NCBI GenBank assembly: GCA_907165135.1
Contig: OU015566.1
Coordinates: 7,858,157-7,922,156 of the forward strand
Length of the DNA: 64,000 bases
Reading direction: 5' to 3'
From: Oikopleura dioica
Lineage: Eukaryota; Chordata; Appendicularia; Copelata; Oikopleuridae
Under the pieces are notes generated by a model. That model saw only the letters and a program-made list of their open reading frames with translations, had not been told where the DNA came from and did no database searches. The translations under genes were made by a program, and so were the position numbers. The first letter of the stretch is position 1, and each line of letters starts with the position of its first letter. Positions 25,684 to 36,077 of this stretch are shown here, piece after piece.

Positions 25684-27273
25684 ATGGAATTGTTATTTGT
25701 AAATACAGATTTCGGAGTACACGCGTACAACCCCTTCAATCGCCAAGAATGTCTCAAGTATTCAGTCCCTTCAAATGGAAGTTGCATTATCGACGACGAA
25801 ATAATCATTATTCACGCGAATAAGCCTCTTATTTATGCTTTCAAGCTTCAACGATCTATCCAGGTACCATTCTCAACCCAAATTAGACTCTCAAAAGTCG
25901 CTCTTAGACGCCGAAAAAGTTCGTTCTTCCAGGAAAGCCAATGGCTATTTGTTCCCCAGGAATTGGAAAATTCGTCTTTGTCGGAATTTCTGGATCTCTG
26001 TACATTTGGCACGTGACTTCTGGCAGATGTATCCACAGCATACAATGTCATTTTCAGGATATTAACAGAATTGCTTCGAATGAGCATTTTACTGTCACTT
26101 CTAGTCCTGATGGGTTGAGTTTTCAAATACACTTTTTGCGGAATAGAATCTTTTCATGATAAGAGCTTTTAAAAACTCATTACAGTCAAGTCAACATCTT
26201 CGAAACAGTCTCCTTACTGGACGTCAACGCGCAGCCAAAAGCGCTGATCAAGTTGAATGCTCACTCACTGCCCATCACTGATGTCTTCTTGGAAGAAGAT
26301 TTGCTTTACACAAGCTCGAGTGATTTTACTGTCAAGATTTGGTCATTGGAAGAGTTGAAAGAAAATAGATCGGAGAAAGAAAAGAAGATCAAGCAGAGTA
26401 GCTTGCTTTTGTCGACATTGGACTTTCCAGCGGCAGTAACGTCAATTGCACTAGAAGGAAGTATGAAGACGCTTTTTGCTTCGACGAGTGATGGAAGGTT
26501 TGGGAGAAATTTAAGGGACGTTTATTCGATATTTTAGGCTGCACAAAATGGATATGTCGCTGAAGTTGCTAGAAAAAGGACCTCATAAAACGGATCAAAC
26601 TGATTGGAGACATGATGCTAGTCATGGAGATATATTTATAGGTAATTATGCATCATTTTTACAGCTTGTTGCTATCAGAAGTACCAAGTCGTAAAGATTT
26701 TTTCCTATTTATCAACTTATTGACTAGTTATTTAAATCAGGACATGGGTCAGTGAGACAGGCTAAATGTTTCCAATCAACTAAAGACTTTCCAACACCAA
26801 ATTTAAACCTTGAATTTTATCAGAAACGAGCCTCGATGGACTGGATTGCTTGACATCAAGTGGCAACACACTTAGAATTTGGACTTCAGACAGCGCAGCC
26901 TTACTTCGGTCAATTCAACTTGCCGGATGCTGCCATAGTTTCTATTCAAAAGTGGATATCTGGGGCATACTCAAAACAGACCTGGGAAAAGTCAAGAGCA
27001 AGTCAGCTTCTATGGAGAAAGTTCAGCATGTTCCGAGCAAAGATGATGTCTTATTGAGGTAAAAACAACTTAAAAGCCCTCAATAAAGAGTTGTTTAGGT
27101 TCGAGAGTTTAAAGAAAACAAACTGTCCATTAATGGAGCTTGTCTCCTTACGAGCAACACAGCCGAAAGCAGAAAGTATAGAGAGAACGGAAGAAAACGA
27201 TTCAGAAATTAAAAGGCTAAAGAAACTCAATTCAGAGCTCTACAGACAGCTCGCTGTGAAAGTACTTGAATGA
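25684..27273 (+). CDS. WDR18: WDR18, WD-repeat protein
   Basis: WDR18 (yeast Ipi3) belongs to the Rix1/PELP1-TEX10-WDR18 complex acting in pre-60S ribosome maturation. The start ATG at 25684 (MELLFVNTDFGV) follows a CAG acceptor. Exons encode WD-type strands: LYIWHVTSGRCIHSIQCHF, VKIWSLEEL preceded by AHSLPITDV, and LRIWTSDSAALLRSI. The protein ends with a short coiled coil (EIKRLKKLNSELYRQL) that matches the family C-terminus. Small introns lie near 25.86-25.94, 26.16-26.19, 26.5, 26.64-26.82 and 27.06-27.10 kb. It is the first gene of a plus-strand cluster, with the next start 49 bp downstream. The order of domains and the C-terminal helix make WDR18 more likely than a generic WD40 protein. 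Confidence 0.85.
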
Positions 27274-27322
27274 ACATTGAACGACTCTCCTCAACTCAAT
27301 TAATCAATTGACAACCTTTAGA

Positions 27323-27664
27323 ATGTCGCATCACAATCGCCCTCACCATTCTCGAAATCAACACAACGGCCAGGGAAATCGTCAGCACGGGAATAGAGGA
27401 GCTCCGCCAGTTCATAAGCCGAATACGATCACTGTCAGCCAAGCTTTAGAAGACATTGAGCAGTTCCAAAATAAATATGGATTCAGCAATACGGATAGTA
27501 TGCAAGATCGAAGCAGAGAATTAAACTATAAACAGGAAGAAAGTGCTCTGTCAAATAAATTTCAAGAAGCGCTTGGGATTAACCAGGGTCAAATAAATGG
27601 ATTAGGAAAGAGGAGTTTAACTGCTAACCATCGTGACGCACACCTCGAAACTCCTCAAAAGTAA
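27323..27664 (+). CDS. small basic/polar protein, unrecognised
   Basis: ATG shortly after an ACCTTTAG acceptor. The N-terminal 30 residues are rich in His, Asn, Gln and Arg (SHHNRPHHSRNQHNGQG) and probably disordered. They are followed by a helical stretch (ITVSQALEDIEQFQNKYGF) and an Asn/Gln-rich tail. It lies 49 bp after WDR18 and 32 bp before INTS15, so it is either a small independent operon gene or the N-terminal part of INTS15. The vertebrate INTS15 N-terminus contains a segment alignable just upstream of MEDPKR, so fusion through a short unseen intron is possible. No domain is recognised. Confidence 0.5.
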   Translation: MSHHNRPHHSRNQHNGQGNRQHGNRGAPPVHKPNTITVSQALEDIEQFQNKYGFSNTDSMQDRSRELNYKQEESALSNKFQEALGINQGQINGLGKRSLTANHRDAHLETPQK

Positions 27665-27696
27665 AGCTTCAGCATGCGGACGCGATTCGAGCTTTC

Positions 27697-28799
27697 ATGG
27701 AAGATCCAAAGCGTCACGAATACGCCGCATTCAGAACATTCGAGTTCATCTTCCGAATTCCGGAGCATCTTGATTTCGACAGATTGAACAGAGAGAGCAC
27801 CTCGACAAACGAGATGCGTTACAAACTGTTGTGTAAGCTCATGTCACTTGGCATCTGTAAAGCGTGCGCTGGTCTAGTCGACAATCGGGACAAACGGGAT
27901 GATCACAGATACAATCGGACGTTGAATGCGATTGCGTTGTGGATGAAAATTAATCATAAGAAGATCGCGCACGTAAGCACATTGTCCTTTTCAAACTCTT
28001 CATCAATGTCTAGTCCCTGGCAAAGCAGGTCTACAAAGAATACTCCTTTACATCTCCAGCAGGAGGCGATCTGTACAAACTCGCGCTCGTCAGTCCTCGT
28101 CTTTGCGCAATGCTCATTTCTTGCTTTGGCGAAATCTATCGCGATTCTCTTCCTCCCCCTCTCTTGCTCGATATTATTGCGACTTGGTTAGATAACGAGC
28201 CCCTTTCTTTGTTCTATCCGCTCTACCAGAACTCGAATATATGGCTGGGTTTTCTAAAACCAGAGCACTACACGGATGCAAACAAATTTATTCCAATGGC
28301 TGGATTGAAAGATTTAATTGGTAAGGCGTCTTTGGTATTCTCTATCTGAATATTTTAGCTTGGAGCATACGCTTGGCGCTAGAAAACAACGAAAAAGATC
28401 CGTGGCGTTATCATCTGGTTCTTATCCGTAGTATTTCGACCCTGACGAAAGTTCAAAGCAAAATGACGCAGAGAAAGAATGAACTTCGTCTATGGCCACG
28501 TGAGTCGATCCGCGCGCTCGTAGGAGAGCTCATGCAAGTTTCCAAAAAGATGGATGATCAGTTGACCAACGATGGGTCGGCCAAGGCAGATACTGTCATG
28601 GAAACTGTGATAGATAGGTATTTCATGATGCGATGGAAACTTGATGATTTCCAACACAATGACTTTCAGATTCGCGCAAATAGCTCATGCTATGAAATGC
28701 CAAGGCGCCATGAAAGACTGCTCTCCTGCCCAATTCAATTCGCTTGTCTGTGTACTGCCAAGGACAAAAATGCTAGACATTGCTTCTGGCACCAAATAA
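27697..28799 (+). CDS. INTS15: Integrator complex subunit 15 (C7orf26 homologue)
   Basis: INTS15 is a recently assigned Integrator subunit that associates with the INTS10/13/14 module. Three to four exons are recognisable: RTFEFIFRIPEH (family FVFQVP region), YKEYSFTSPAGGDLYKLALV with SPRLCAMLISCFGEIY and LLLDIIATWLDNEP (matching SPRFCCQF...LLEMIVTWIFEDP), then PMAGLKDLIAWSIRLALE and YHLVLIRSISTL. The last exon encodes FAQIAHAMKCQGAM with CVLPRTKML, as in the C-terminal core of human C7orf26, and stops at TAA 28797-28799. Introns are near 27975-28034, 28322-28360 and 28619-28669. The start at 27697 is the first ATG in frame; a few upstream residues also align, so the true start may be earlier or in the preceding ORF. 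SOWAH follows after 53 bp. Confidence 0.8.
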
Positions 28800-28852
28800 A
28801 CTTCAAATATTATCAATTTTCCGTGAATCTTACACTGAACTTTTCAGAGAAA

Positions 28853-31381
28853 ATGCTCGAAATAAGCAAAGAAAGCGTGATACAAACCCTTCTTGATCAT
28901 GGAGGCCGTATGCCGCAGAAACAACTTTCGTCAATCTATAAGCCTCTTCTAGCCGACAAAACTCAACGCCCGCTTTTTCAAAAGATCGTGAATCAGGTCG
29001 CATTTGTCAAAACGAAGGAAGAAAATGGAGAGGCTATAAAAGTAGTTTTTCTGAAGAAAGAGCTTCGATCAAGGTTCGTGTCGTACATTTTCTGAATAGT
29101 AGCCTAGAACAATTATCTAGTCCTTCCTCAGCATCTGTCACATCTTCTTCCCGCGGAAGTCCAGCGAGTCAAAGTCGAGTATTTATCCCCGACGCGATCA
29201 GGTATAAAAACTTGACTTTTATCGCTGACTAAATTTGCCAATCCATTCAGAGAAATTATGCCACAAGGCTCTTCTGGGTATTCATCTCCACCGAGCACAA
29301 TTACAAAGCCGACTCGACGTATTTCGCCCGACAGATCTTCTTACACTAATTCGGATCGCTCATATAATGCTCCACCTGCTCCTATTTCAAATTTGAGACC
29401 ACAGAATCTCGAGAAAGTTCGAAACTCCCCAAGGTAAAGAAAATTTTATTTATCAATTTATTGATTTTTAAGACATTCCCCACGAAACTCGCCTCGAGAT
29501 TCACCAAGGGATTCTCCAAGAGACTCCCCAAGAGATACACCGCGTGAATCATCGACACCTCGTCACATAACTCCGCGAGAATCCCCTCGATCTTCGCCCC
29601 TTCACATGGAATCTCGTCCTCGCGCTCCTAAAACTATGGCTCCTCCTCCGCCGAAAGCCGCCCCTGCGCCTCCCCCCGTCAAAACTGCCCCCAGTAGAGA
29701 AGTGACTTCAGATTTTCCTCCACCGCCTCCGATCGTCGTCGAGCCAGCGTCTTCGTCTTCAACCCCTCCGCCTCCAGCAACTTCAATGCTTCCTCCATCG
29801 ATTCCAGACGAATTCAAGCGTCCAAAGGACCCTCCACGAAAAATGTCGATCGACAGCTCAAAGCGAACAATTTTAGGAACGGATAAAACTTGCTGAAAAC
29901 ACAATTGATTTTCGTTTCTGTTTTTCAAGTGCCTGAAAGTTGAGACTCAGTTTCAAGTGGCGCCTTTTTATTATCTATTTTGTCTTTATCCCAAGAGAAG
30001 CTGACAGAAACATGAACATGAAGCTTTCTGGAAGCAAGGAGAGTTTAAATTCGCTGCATTCTGCTAGTACGAACAGAAATCAACTCGGCGAGCTGGAGAA
30101 AAATTGGTTTGAATTTTCAATGGAAGGAAACATCGATGAAGTGAAAAGGGCGCTGAAGGAAAAACCTGAAATCTTGGAGCATAAAGATTATATTCTTGGG
30201 GTAGGATAACTGATTCTAGTGCAGTTTTGAGGCATATTATTTAGTATACTGCGGCTCATTGGGCGGTGAAGACGGAAAATGTGGATCTTTTGAAAATTTT
30301 AGTGGCGTCCGGCCTTGATCCTAATTGCAAAAGTCACAATGGGGGAACTCTTCTCCATTTAGGAATGGCTCGAGATCTCATTTTTGTACTCTCCTACGGA
30401 ATATCGAGAAAGCCTCGAAAGCTGTCCAATCCGGTCATTACAAAATCCTCGATTACCTCCTGAACCTGAGAACAAACGCAACTCTTGTTGTTGACATTCA
30501 CGCGCGGGACAACCTCGGAAAGCTTCCAAGACACTACCTTTCAGAAGAAAACTTCGACAGGGAGCAATACCAGCGTCTGGTTAAAACTATTGGTAAGTCG
30601 TTTTAAAATAATCATTTGAAATAGATAAAATTTGCACAAATCGTTGTTACAATGATAATTGATCAACTCACTTTCAATCAAGGAAATCAACTTCGAGGTA
30701 AGCAACACGAAGTAGCGCCGAATCGGTGTGCTTTGGTGACAAATTATATTCCCGTAGCATGGTGTTTTTTTACTCGTAGCATTTTTAAAGAAATCTAGTT
30801 GTTTTTGCTTCGTCTTCCCATTACATCTATTGACTTCATTTTGTAGCTCCACCTCGCAGCAGAGAAACAGACGACCTACCGAAGCCAGAGCCGAACGCAT
30901 TTGAAAACCGTAGAAGGCATTTGAGTTCCAAATCTGGCAAAGATAAAAACCTCGAAATTCCTGAGAGCTCTACCAAACCGTCCCGATCAAATACCATTTC
31001 AAAATCGGTCAAACACTTTTTCAAGCGCGAAAAATCGCCAAAAAGAGAGATAAAAAAACTTGACATTATTCACGATTTCAACGATAGTATTTAAACATGA
31101 CACAAAACGAAAATCTGGAATTTTCAATTAAAAAAACCCATGACACTTTCTCTAACTTGATATCACGAAAGATATCCCCCTAACAAGTTTAATTATCAAG
31201 CTTACTAACTCAAGCAAAGTCCCGTGCGAAAGGAGTCAAAAGGCAGCATTTTCCAATCAATGCGCAAGGGCACCTCGGCTTTCCTCGACAGCAAAATTAA
31301 CAAAAAGAGTTCAACCAGCAATCTGGGCTCAACTAACTTCAAGCAAAACAGTCCTTCGTCACGTGGCTGGAATAATCTCTA
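28853..31381 (+). CDS. SOWAH: SOWAH (sosondowah) ankyrin-repeat protein
   Basis: The start at 28853 follows TGAACTTTTCAGAGAAA. The N-terminal SOWAH winged-helix-like domain (ISKESVIQTLLDHGGRMP...LLADKTQRPLFQKIVNQV) is followed by a long Ser/Pro-rich region. That region includes a run of SPRDSPRD repeats (29.48-29.55 kb) and a polyproline segment to about 29.88 kb. Further exons (30.01-30.59 kb) encode WFEFSMEGNIDEVKRAL and AAHWAVKTENVDLLKILV, ankyrin repeats as in SOWAHA-C. A Ser/Lys-rich exon at 30846-31094 ends at TAA. A separate exon at about 31217-31381 is preceded by TACTAAC and an AAAG acceptor. It encodes another Ser/Asn-rich tail (KKSSTSNLGSTNFKQ) and looks like an alternative 3' end. 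The family function is poorly defined; one fly member is needed for development. Confidence 0.75.
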
Positions 31382-31817
31382 ACCCTGCACATTTACTTGA
31401 ACAGAAAGTATTTTCAAACCACTACAATCCATGCACGATTTCTTCATTCATCCTTCTTTATTCTTAGCCTCCAAAAATGACAGTTTGTACAAAAAAAACA
31501 TTCAACAATTCTTCTGTACATCTTCTTTAAAAAAAGTAATAAACAAAAAGATACTCCTTTCAACAAAGATATTTTTTTACTTCCGGTCTCCCTGTCGAAA
31601 ATTATTTTCCACAAGATAGAAAAGGAATCTGAGACCCGGAGCGTGTAGCAGCTGATCTTGTCACCTGTCGCAAAGTTGTTAAAAAGGTCAAGTTTGTCAT
31701 TTTTTCGCTGCAATATTTTTTCAACCTCTCAAGAGATTTTCAAAGTTTTTGGAAGAGAATATACAAGTCACTGTAAGTACGCGGGGTTTTGAAAAGTAAC
31801 ATGGCGGCACTACTAGA
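31382..31817. other. intergenic break between plus-strand clusters
   Basis: 436 bp of AT-rich sequence, much longer than the 30-150 bp spacing inside the clusters. A new transcription unit probably starts here. I recognise no promoter element. Confidence 0.4.
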
Positions 31818-32288
31818 ATGATTCGTATAAGCTCGCAAGTTAGTCGGATTATCGCGTTTCGTTTTGCCTCTCGCTCGATTCCCTCGAATGATCCCCTCTA
31901 CGATGAGCTTGCCATCTCTGGATCATCTTCATCAGATCATTCCTTGCAAAACAAAAGCGCGCAACTAGCTGAAGCCAAAAAAGAGCTCCGGGATTTTCGA
32001 AAAATTGAGGATCTGGTCAAGCGCAAAAATAGCTATTTTCGCGCAGAAGCAGACCAGATCGACCAAATCCTCAAAATCGAGCAGATTGCGGCTTCAAACG
32101 GACTCGAGCTTGATATTGTCCAGCATATTGTGACCAAATCGGACGAATATGAGGCGAAATATCAGTTTACTGATGCTGTCGTGCAGTACCCATATACTAA
32201 CGGCGATGCGAGACGCTTCTCAAAGGCGAAAAACAAACGATTTGCGAATTTTCACAAAGCTATTTTGAACGAAAAGCTTTTAGACTAG
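31818..32288 (+). CDS. small basic protein with mitochondrial-like leader, unrecognised
   Basis: A single exon of 156 codons. The first residues (MIRISSQVSRIIAFRFASRS) are Arg/Ser-rich without acids, as in mitochondrial targeting peptides. The centre is a charged helical region (LAEAKKELRDFRKIEDLVKR) and the C-terminus is basic. The downstream neighbour begins 93 bp away behind a CTTCCTTGATTTCAG acceptor, which suggests co-transcription. A mitochondrial ribosomal or assembly protein would fit, but no family is recognised. Confidence 0.7.
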   Translation: MIRISSQVSRIIAFRFASRSIPSNDPLYDELAISGSSSSDHSLQNKSAQLAEAKKELRDFRKIEDLVKRKNSYFRAEADQIDQILKIEQIAASNGLELDIVQHIVTKSDEYEAKYQFTDAVVQYPYTNGDARRFSKAKNKRFANFHKAILNEKLLD

Positions 32289-32310
32289 GGTTTTAATTGT
32301 TCTACGAGGA

Positions 32311-32329
32311 TTCTCTTCCTTGATTTCAG
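32311..32329 (+). repeat. shared acceptor motif TTCTCTTCCTTGATTTCAG
   Basis: Intercistronic 3' splice-site motif before the SpoU gene. The same core TCTTCCTTGATTT recurs at 38234, 39912, 44330 and 55962, mostly in introns. Confidence 0.6.
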
Positions 32330-32381
32330 GTCAAATTGAACCCTTTCGAAAGCCATTTGCGAACGACCTTCTTTTGAAACA

Positions 32382-32930
32382 ATGAGAAACGTCAGCTCAG
32401 AAATCAATTCCAAGTTTAACTTTACCAAACCACTCGGGAATATCAGACTCTTGGTCGAAAATCTCAAGCATTCCCAAAACATTATCTCTGTTATCAATAC
32501 TTGCAACCATTTCGGAGTCCATTCTGTTCACCTTACCGCTAGTTCAACCGATTGTTTTTCGCCTGAAATTCTTGCCGAGACAAATTGTGGCTTCTTGAGC
32601 TTGCCGATCGAGGAAAACGTTCAACTCGATCAAGAGTGGGATAGAAATGGGTTTGCGCCTTTTTTCGTTCTCATGGCGGAATCAGCTGACTATTTTGAAG
32701 ATCCAGATTTAGTAGCGGTGTTTCACTCGGGAATAGACTGGTCCTATCCGAATATAGTTCTGGTTTTCGGTCAAGAGTCGAGCGGCATTTCAAAGTCTTT
32801 CTATGAAATAGTTTCAAAGCACCGACCAGTTGTGGGGGTTATTGAAACATCTCTCGATCTTCCGCTTAGTTTATCCAGCAGTGTAGCCGTTACTGTATCT
32901 GAAGCTTACCGACAGAATTCATCGCCCTAA
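32382..32930 (+). CDS. SpoU/TrmH-family RNA 2'-O-methyltransferase
   Basis: SPOUT (SpoU) enzymes methylate the ribose 2'-O of tRNA or rRNA using S-adenosylmethionine in a trefoil knot. Here the first strand and motif 1 read NIISVINTCNHFGVHSVHL, motif 2 is IVLVFGQESSGISKS (normally FGNE..G), and motif 3 is SLDLPLSLSSSVAVTVSEAYR (normally SLNVSVA). The knot signature is intact, but N to Q in motif 2 and N to D/P changes in motif 3 differ from the usual catalytic set. At 182 residues it is a minimal catalytic domain without an extra RNA-binding domain, nearest in layout to bacterial TrmH or the C-terminal domain of TARBP1. The substrate is not predictable. It sits between two same-strand genes with 93 and 44 bp gaps. 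Confidence 0.75.
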   Translation: MRNVSSEINSKFNFTKPLGNIRLLVENLKHSQNIISVINTCNHFGVHSVHLTASSTDCFSPEILAETNCGFLSLPIEENVQLDQEWDRNGFAPFFVLMAESADYFEDPDLVAVFHSGIDWSYPNIVLVFGQESSGISKSFYEIVSKHRPVVGVIETSLDLPLSLSSSVAVTVSEAYRQNSSP

Positions 32931-32974
32931 AATCTTCCTTAATTTATCCTTTCAGAAACGGGTCAGACTTTATC

Positions 32975-34621
32975 ATGGGCAAGAAAGCGAAGAACAACAA
33001 GCTTGTCAAGGCCGGCGGAGCCAAGCGCGCCGTCTTGATGCCCCTGATCAAGGAGCTGTACCAAATGACCTCCACCGTCGACAAACGACCCAACATCGAG
33101 GAGGTGTACAGACTGGCCCAGGCGATCGAAGAGAAACAGTCCTCCTTCATCCCACCTAGCTACAACATCGACAGAGTTCAGGCTGGGAATGAGCTTATTG
33201 ATCAATTGAAAAGGTAAAATTTTTCTTTTCATCTCCTCGTTAATTATTCGTTTAGTCAATACAACTGTAACATCAACGCGGAGGCTGAGTCCGACGACCT
33301 TGGCGGCGTCCGACTTCGACTAACCGAAGACTGTGAAAACAACAACACAGTTCTCGATATCCCAATCGATGCCTGCATCACAACTGTCAATAGAGAAGAG
33401 ATGGTAATGCAACCTTTTTCTTTCCAACCCGTTTATCTTTCACCTAGACAGTTCTGGATGCCTGCAGAACAGATCCAGTCCTCGGCAACATGGTCAACGT
33501 TCAGCTGGCGCTGAATTTGTTGTTTGAAGTTTTTGAAAACAAAAACTCAAAGCATTATCATTACTTGCGAACGCTGCCCGCAAAGCCTGACACTGTTGTT
33601 GCCCAAAAACTTGAAGATATTCTTCCACTCCAAGGCTCAAGGTAATTTCTAAACGATCATCGGCATTCGGTAGTATCTATTCGGTAGCATTTGGATGGAA
33701 GCTGAACCACTTCTTATCGCTGTTCATCGGCAGTACGCTCGTCTTTACCAGATGATCTCGAACTCGCCAGTTCCCGGATTCGAAAACCTCCGAAACGGCT
33801 TTACGCTTTCCGCCTACAAATGGGCCGTTCAAATCGTCCAGACTAGGCAAAATGGATACCCGGGCGTGAATCACATGGAACTGAACGATTTGGTGCTGAT
33901 CCCTGTTTTGGACTTGTGTAATCATGCTTTTGAACCGACAGTTAAAATAACTCAAACTGGCGAGGATAAATTTAAAGGTTGATGGAACACCTTTCTCCTG
34001 CTAAAACTGATTTAGGTTTGAAATTATCCCTCTCCCCGAAAAAAGACGATCTGAAGAAGGGGAGTGAGTTGAGTCTGAAATACTCGCCAACTTGTTCGTC
34101 CGAATTCTTTATTCATTTGGGCTTCATTCCCGAAGAAATTCCAAATGATTGCTCGAGACTGAAATTAAGTCTTCCAAAATGTAAACAATTCTAAAAAGCG
34201 ACCAATGAAAACTCAAATTTTCAGCCGGATCTGATTGGAGAATCGGTCTCCTCTCACTCTTGCCAATCAAGTCTCCGTTCAAAATTGGAAAAGACAATGT
34301 TCCATTCGATTTGATCAATTTTATCCGGGTCTTCCATATGTCTGAGGAAGTTGCCAAGGTCAAATTTGAAGAAATGAAGACTGCCGAACGGGTAAGCGAC
34401 TCTAAATCCACCCAAATCAATCCATTTAGATCGACTTGTCTCTCGGCGAAGAAGAATCGAAAGTATTCGACTTTCTCCTGCTCCGTTTGCGCTTGATGAT
34501 CGCCAACGTCGACCGCTGTCTTCAAAAATGCCCAGAAGAGTCTCTCTCCAAAAAGCTCCTGCAAAACGAGCGTACTAACTTTACAGAAGCAGTTGAATAT
34601 ATTCAAACGCTCAAGGAGTAA
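32975..34621 (+). CDS. SETD3: SETD3-type actin-histidine N-methyltransferase
   Basis: SETD3 methylates His73 of actin. ATG 32975 lies 44 bp after the previous stop and behind a TATCCTTTCAG acceptor. The N-terminus MGKKAKNNKLVKAGG resembles the vertebrate MGKKSRVKTQKSG start. The exons give GVRLRLTEDCENNNTVLDIP, MVNVQLALNLLFEVF, an insert and AYKWAVQIVQTRQNG. Next comes the SET core LVLIPVLDLCNHAFEP (the DLCNH motif, as in SETD3, that binds the substrate and AdoMet). The GSELSLKYSPTCSSEFFIHLGF segment follows, and the C-terminal Rubisco LSMT substrate-binding helices (LLSLLPIKSPF) end at TAA 34621. Introns of about 35-50 bp lie near 33216-33255, 33403-33450, 33640-33687, 33979-34015, 34181-34225 and 34391-34430. 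The length matches the family. Confidence 0.88.
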
Positions 34622-35036
34622 AGTACTCTCCTTGATTCATTTCTAGTCTAATTCAAAACTCGTTAAACAAAAACGTTTTAGCCATATGATTAAAATCTGA
34701 ATTATTGCCTTTTTATTTATTTTAATTTATACTTTTAAGATATATAAATTGCCTTTCTTTTAAATTTGTAAATAATGTGAATTTTTGCCCATGAGTGTTT
34801 TTTGCTTTTCTTTGTCTTGCCGTGATGCCAAAATGTTCGTGTTCATATCCTTTTTTTTCTGCCCGACTTCTTCCTGAAATCCATTGATTTACCTATTTAT
34901 AAATTTACTACAAGTACTTGTTTTTTCTATTTAAATTATTGAGCATATTAACAGTATTTTATTCACACCTGACTTCAATACATGTTTTACTCGTTTTTCT
35001 TTTCAAATAAATTTCATACATTTTGGTCATCTAAGA
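34622..35036. other. AT-rich intergenic region
   Basis: 415 bp, strongly AT-rich with T-runs, and no open frame of note. It probably contains the SETD3 3' UTR and poly(A) region and the upstream region of the next unit. No defined element is recognised. Confidence 0.4.
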
Positions 35037-35913
35037 ATGCCTCAACCGCTTGTTTGGAAAGCTCAGTGGATCAGATTTTCTTTTGCGCCGAAAATTTCGA
35101 TGAGACAGATTCATGCCTTTCTGACAGATATTGGACCGTATGAATTGAAAGAAAAACAAGGAAGTATGAACGTCAGATTCTGTCAACCAGATGTAGAAGA
35201 CGATTTTATCAAGAATGGTCGGAGAAAGGCGAGGATTGAAATCGGCGATGGGATAGTCCTGGACATTCAGCCGGTTGAGGATGAAAAGATGAAGCAAGCT
35301 GCATTGGTAAGAGATTTTTTGCCAAAAAATTTTTGGTGAATGATTTTGAAAGAATTTTTTAGTCGCAGTTGAAAACACGAATCGCCCACGAAGCCGCTTC
35401 AGCGATAAAAGCTGAACCAGAAATCTTGGAGTCGATGGGAGAGTTCTTCAGAGGTACGGTTCATATCCGAGGTCGAGTAGCTAAACCTCCTTTTTAGAGT
35501 CTGACTTCACAAAACATGAAGAATTCTGTGCTCGCCGAGAAGAGCAAGGGGACGCTCTGGAATCTGTTATCGAAAAGCTTATCCAACTGCCACCGCTTGA
35601 TCTTCCTGCTCCTGAAGATATTGAAATCCTAGATCTGCCAATTCCAGACGATTTCGGAGAGATCGATCGACTGATTGCCAAAGAGGTGGCAAATGCAACG
35701 AAAGAAGAGATGCTCCGGGCTGAGACGTTCGTCGATAAAATGATGGCTGATGCTGGTACCCCACTTTCGTCGGATACTCTTCTTGAGAAAAAAGAGATAC
35801 GAAAAGATCTGAACTATAATTTTGAGGGTTTATCAACAAAACCAGCTTGGAATAACGAAAAGACAAAGAAATTCGTTTCGAAGGAACTCGCTAACCGACC
35901 GGCAATGGGTTAA
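35037..35913 (+). CDS. unrecognised acidic protein
   Basis: Three exons: 35037-35307 (MPQPLVWKAQWIRFSFAP...), about 35363-35452 and about 35499-35913. The first 95 residues form an alternating strand/helix pattern with a predicted small alpha/beta fold (MRQIHAFLTDIGPYELKEK, ARIEIGDGIVLDIQP). The rest is acidic and helical with a Pro/Leu/Asp-rich linker (LPPLDLPAPEDIEILDLPIP). No catalytic motif is visible. NUP188 starts 164 bp downstream behind an AATTTCAG acceptor, so the two may share a transcript. I considered a mitochondrial ribosomal protein or an RRM-like fold but cannot support either. Confidence 0.75.
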
Positions 35914-36077
35914 ATTTACGCACATTTTTGTCACTGTCAAACCGTTCACTCACTGTCATGAAAATAATTTTTTACTTCACATGCTGCTATCCAGTTATTT
36001 TTACTAAAACTTTTAATAACTCAATAAAATAACCTTATTTAAAAATAAGTTTCATTATCTACGAATTTCAGAGCACA

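Noticed and set aside
29602-29928. Gly/Val-rich minus-strand frame
   Set aside because: Shadow of the proline-rich SOWAH linker on the plus strand.
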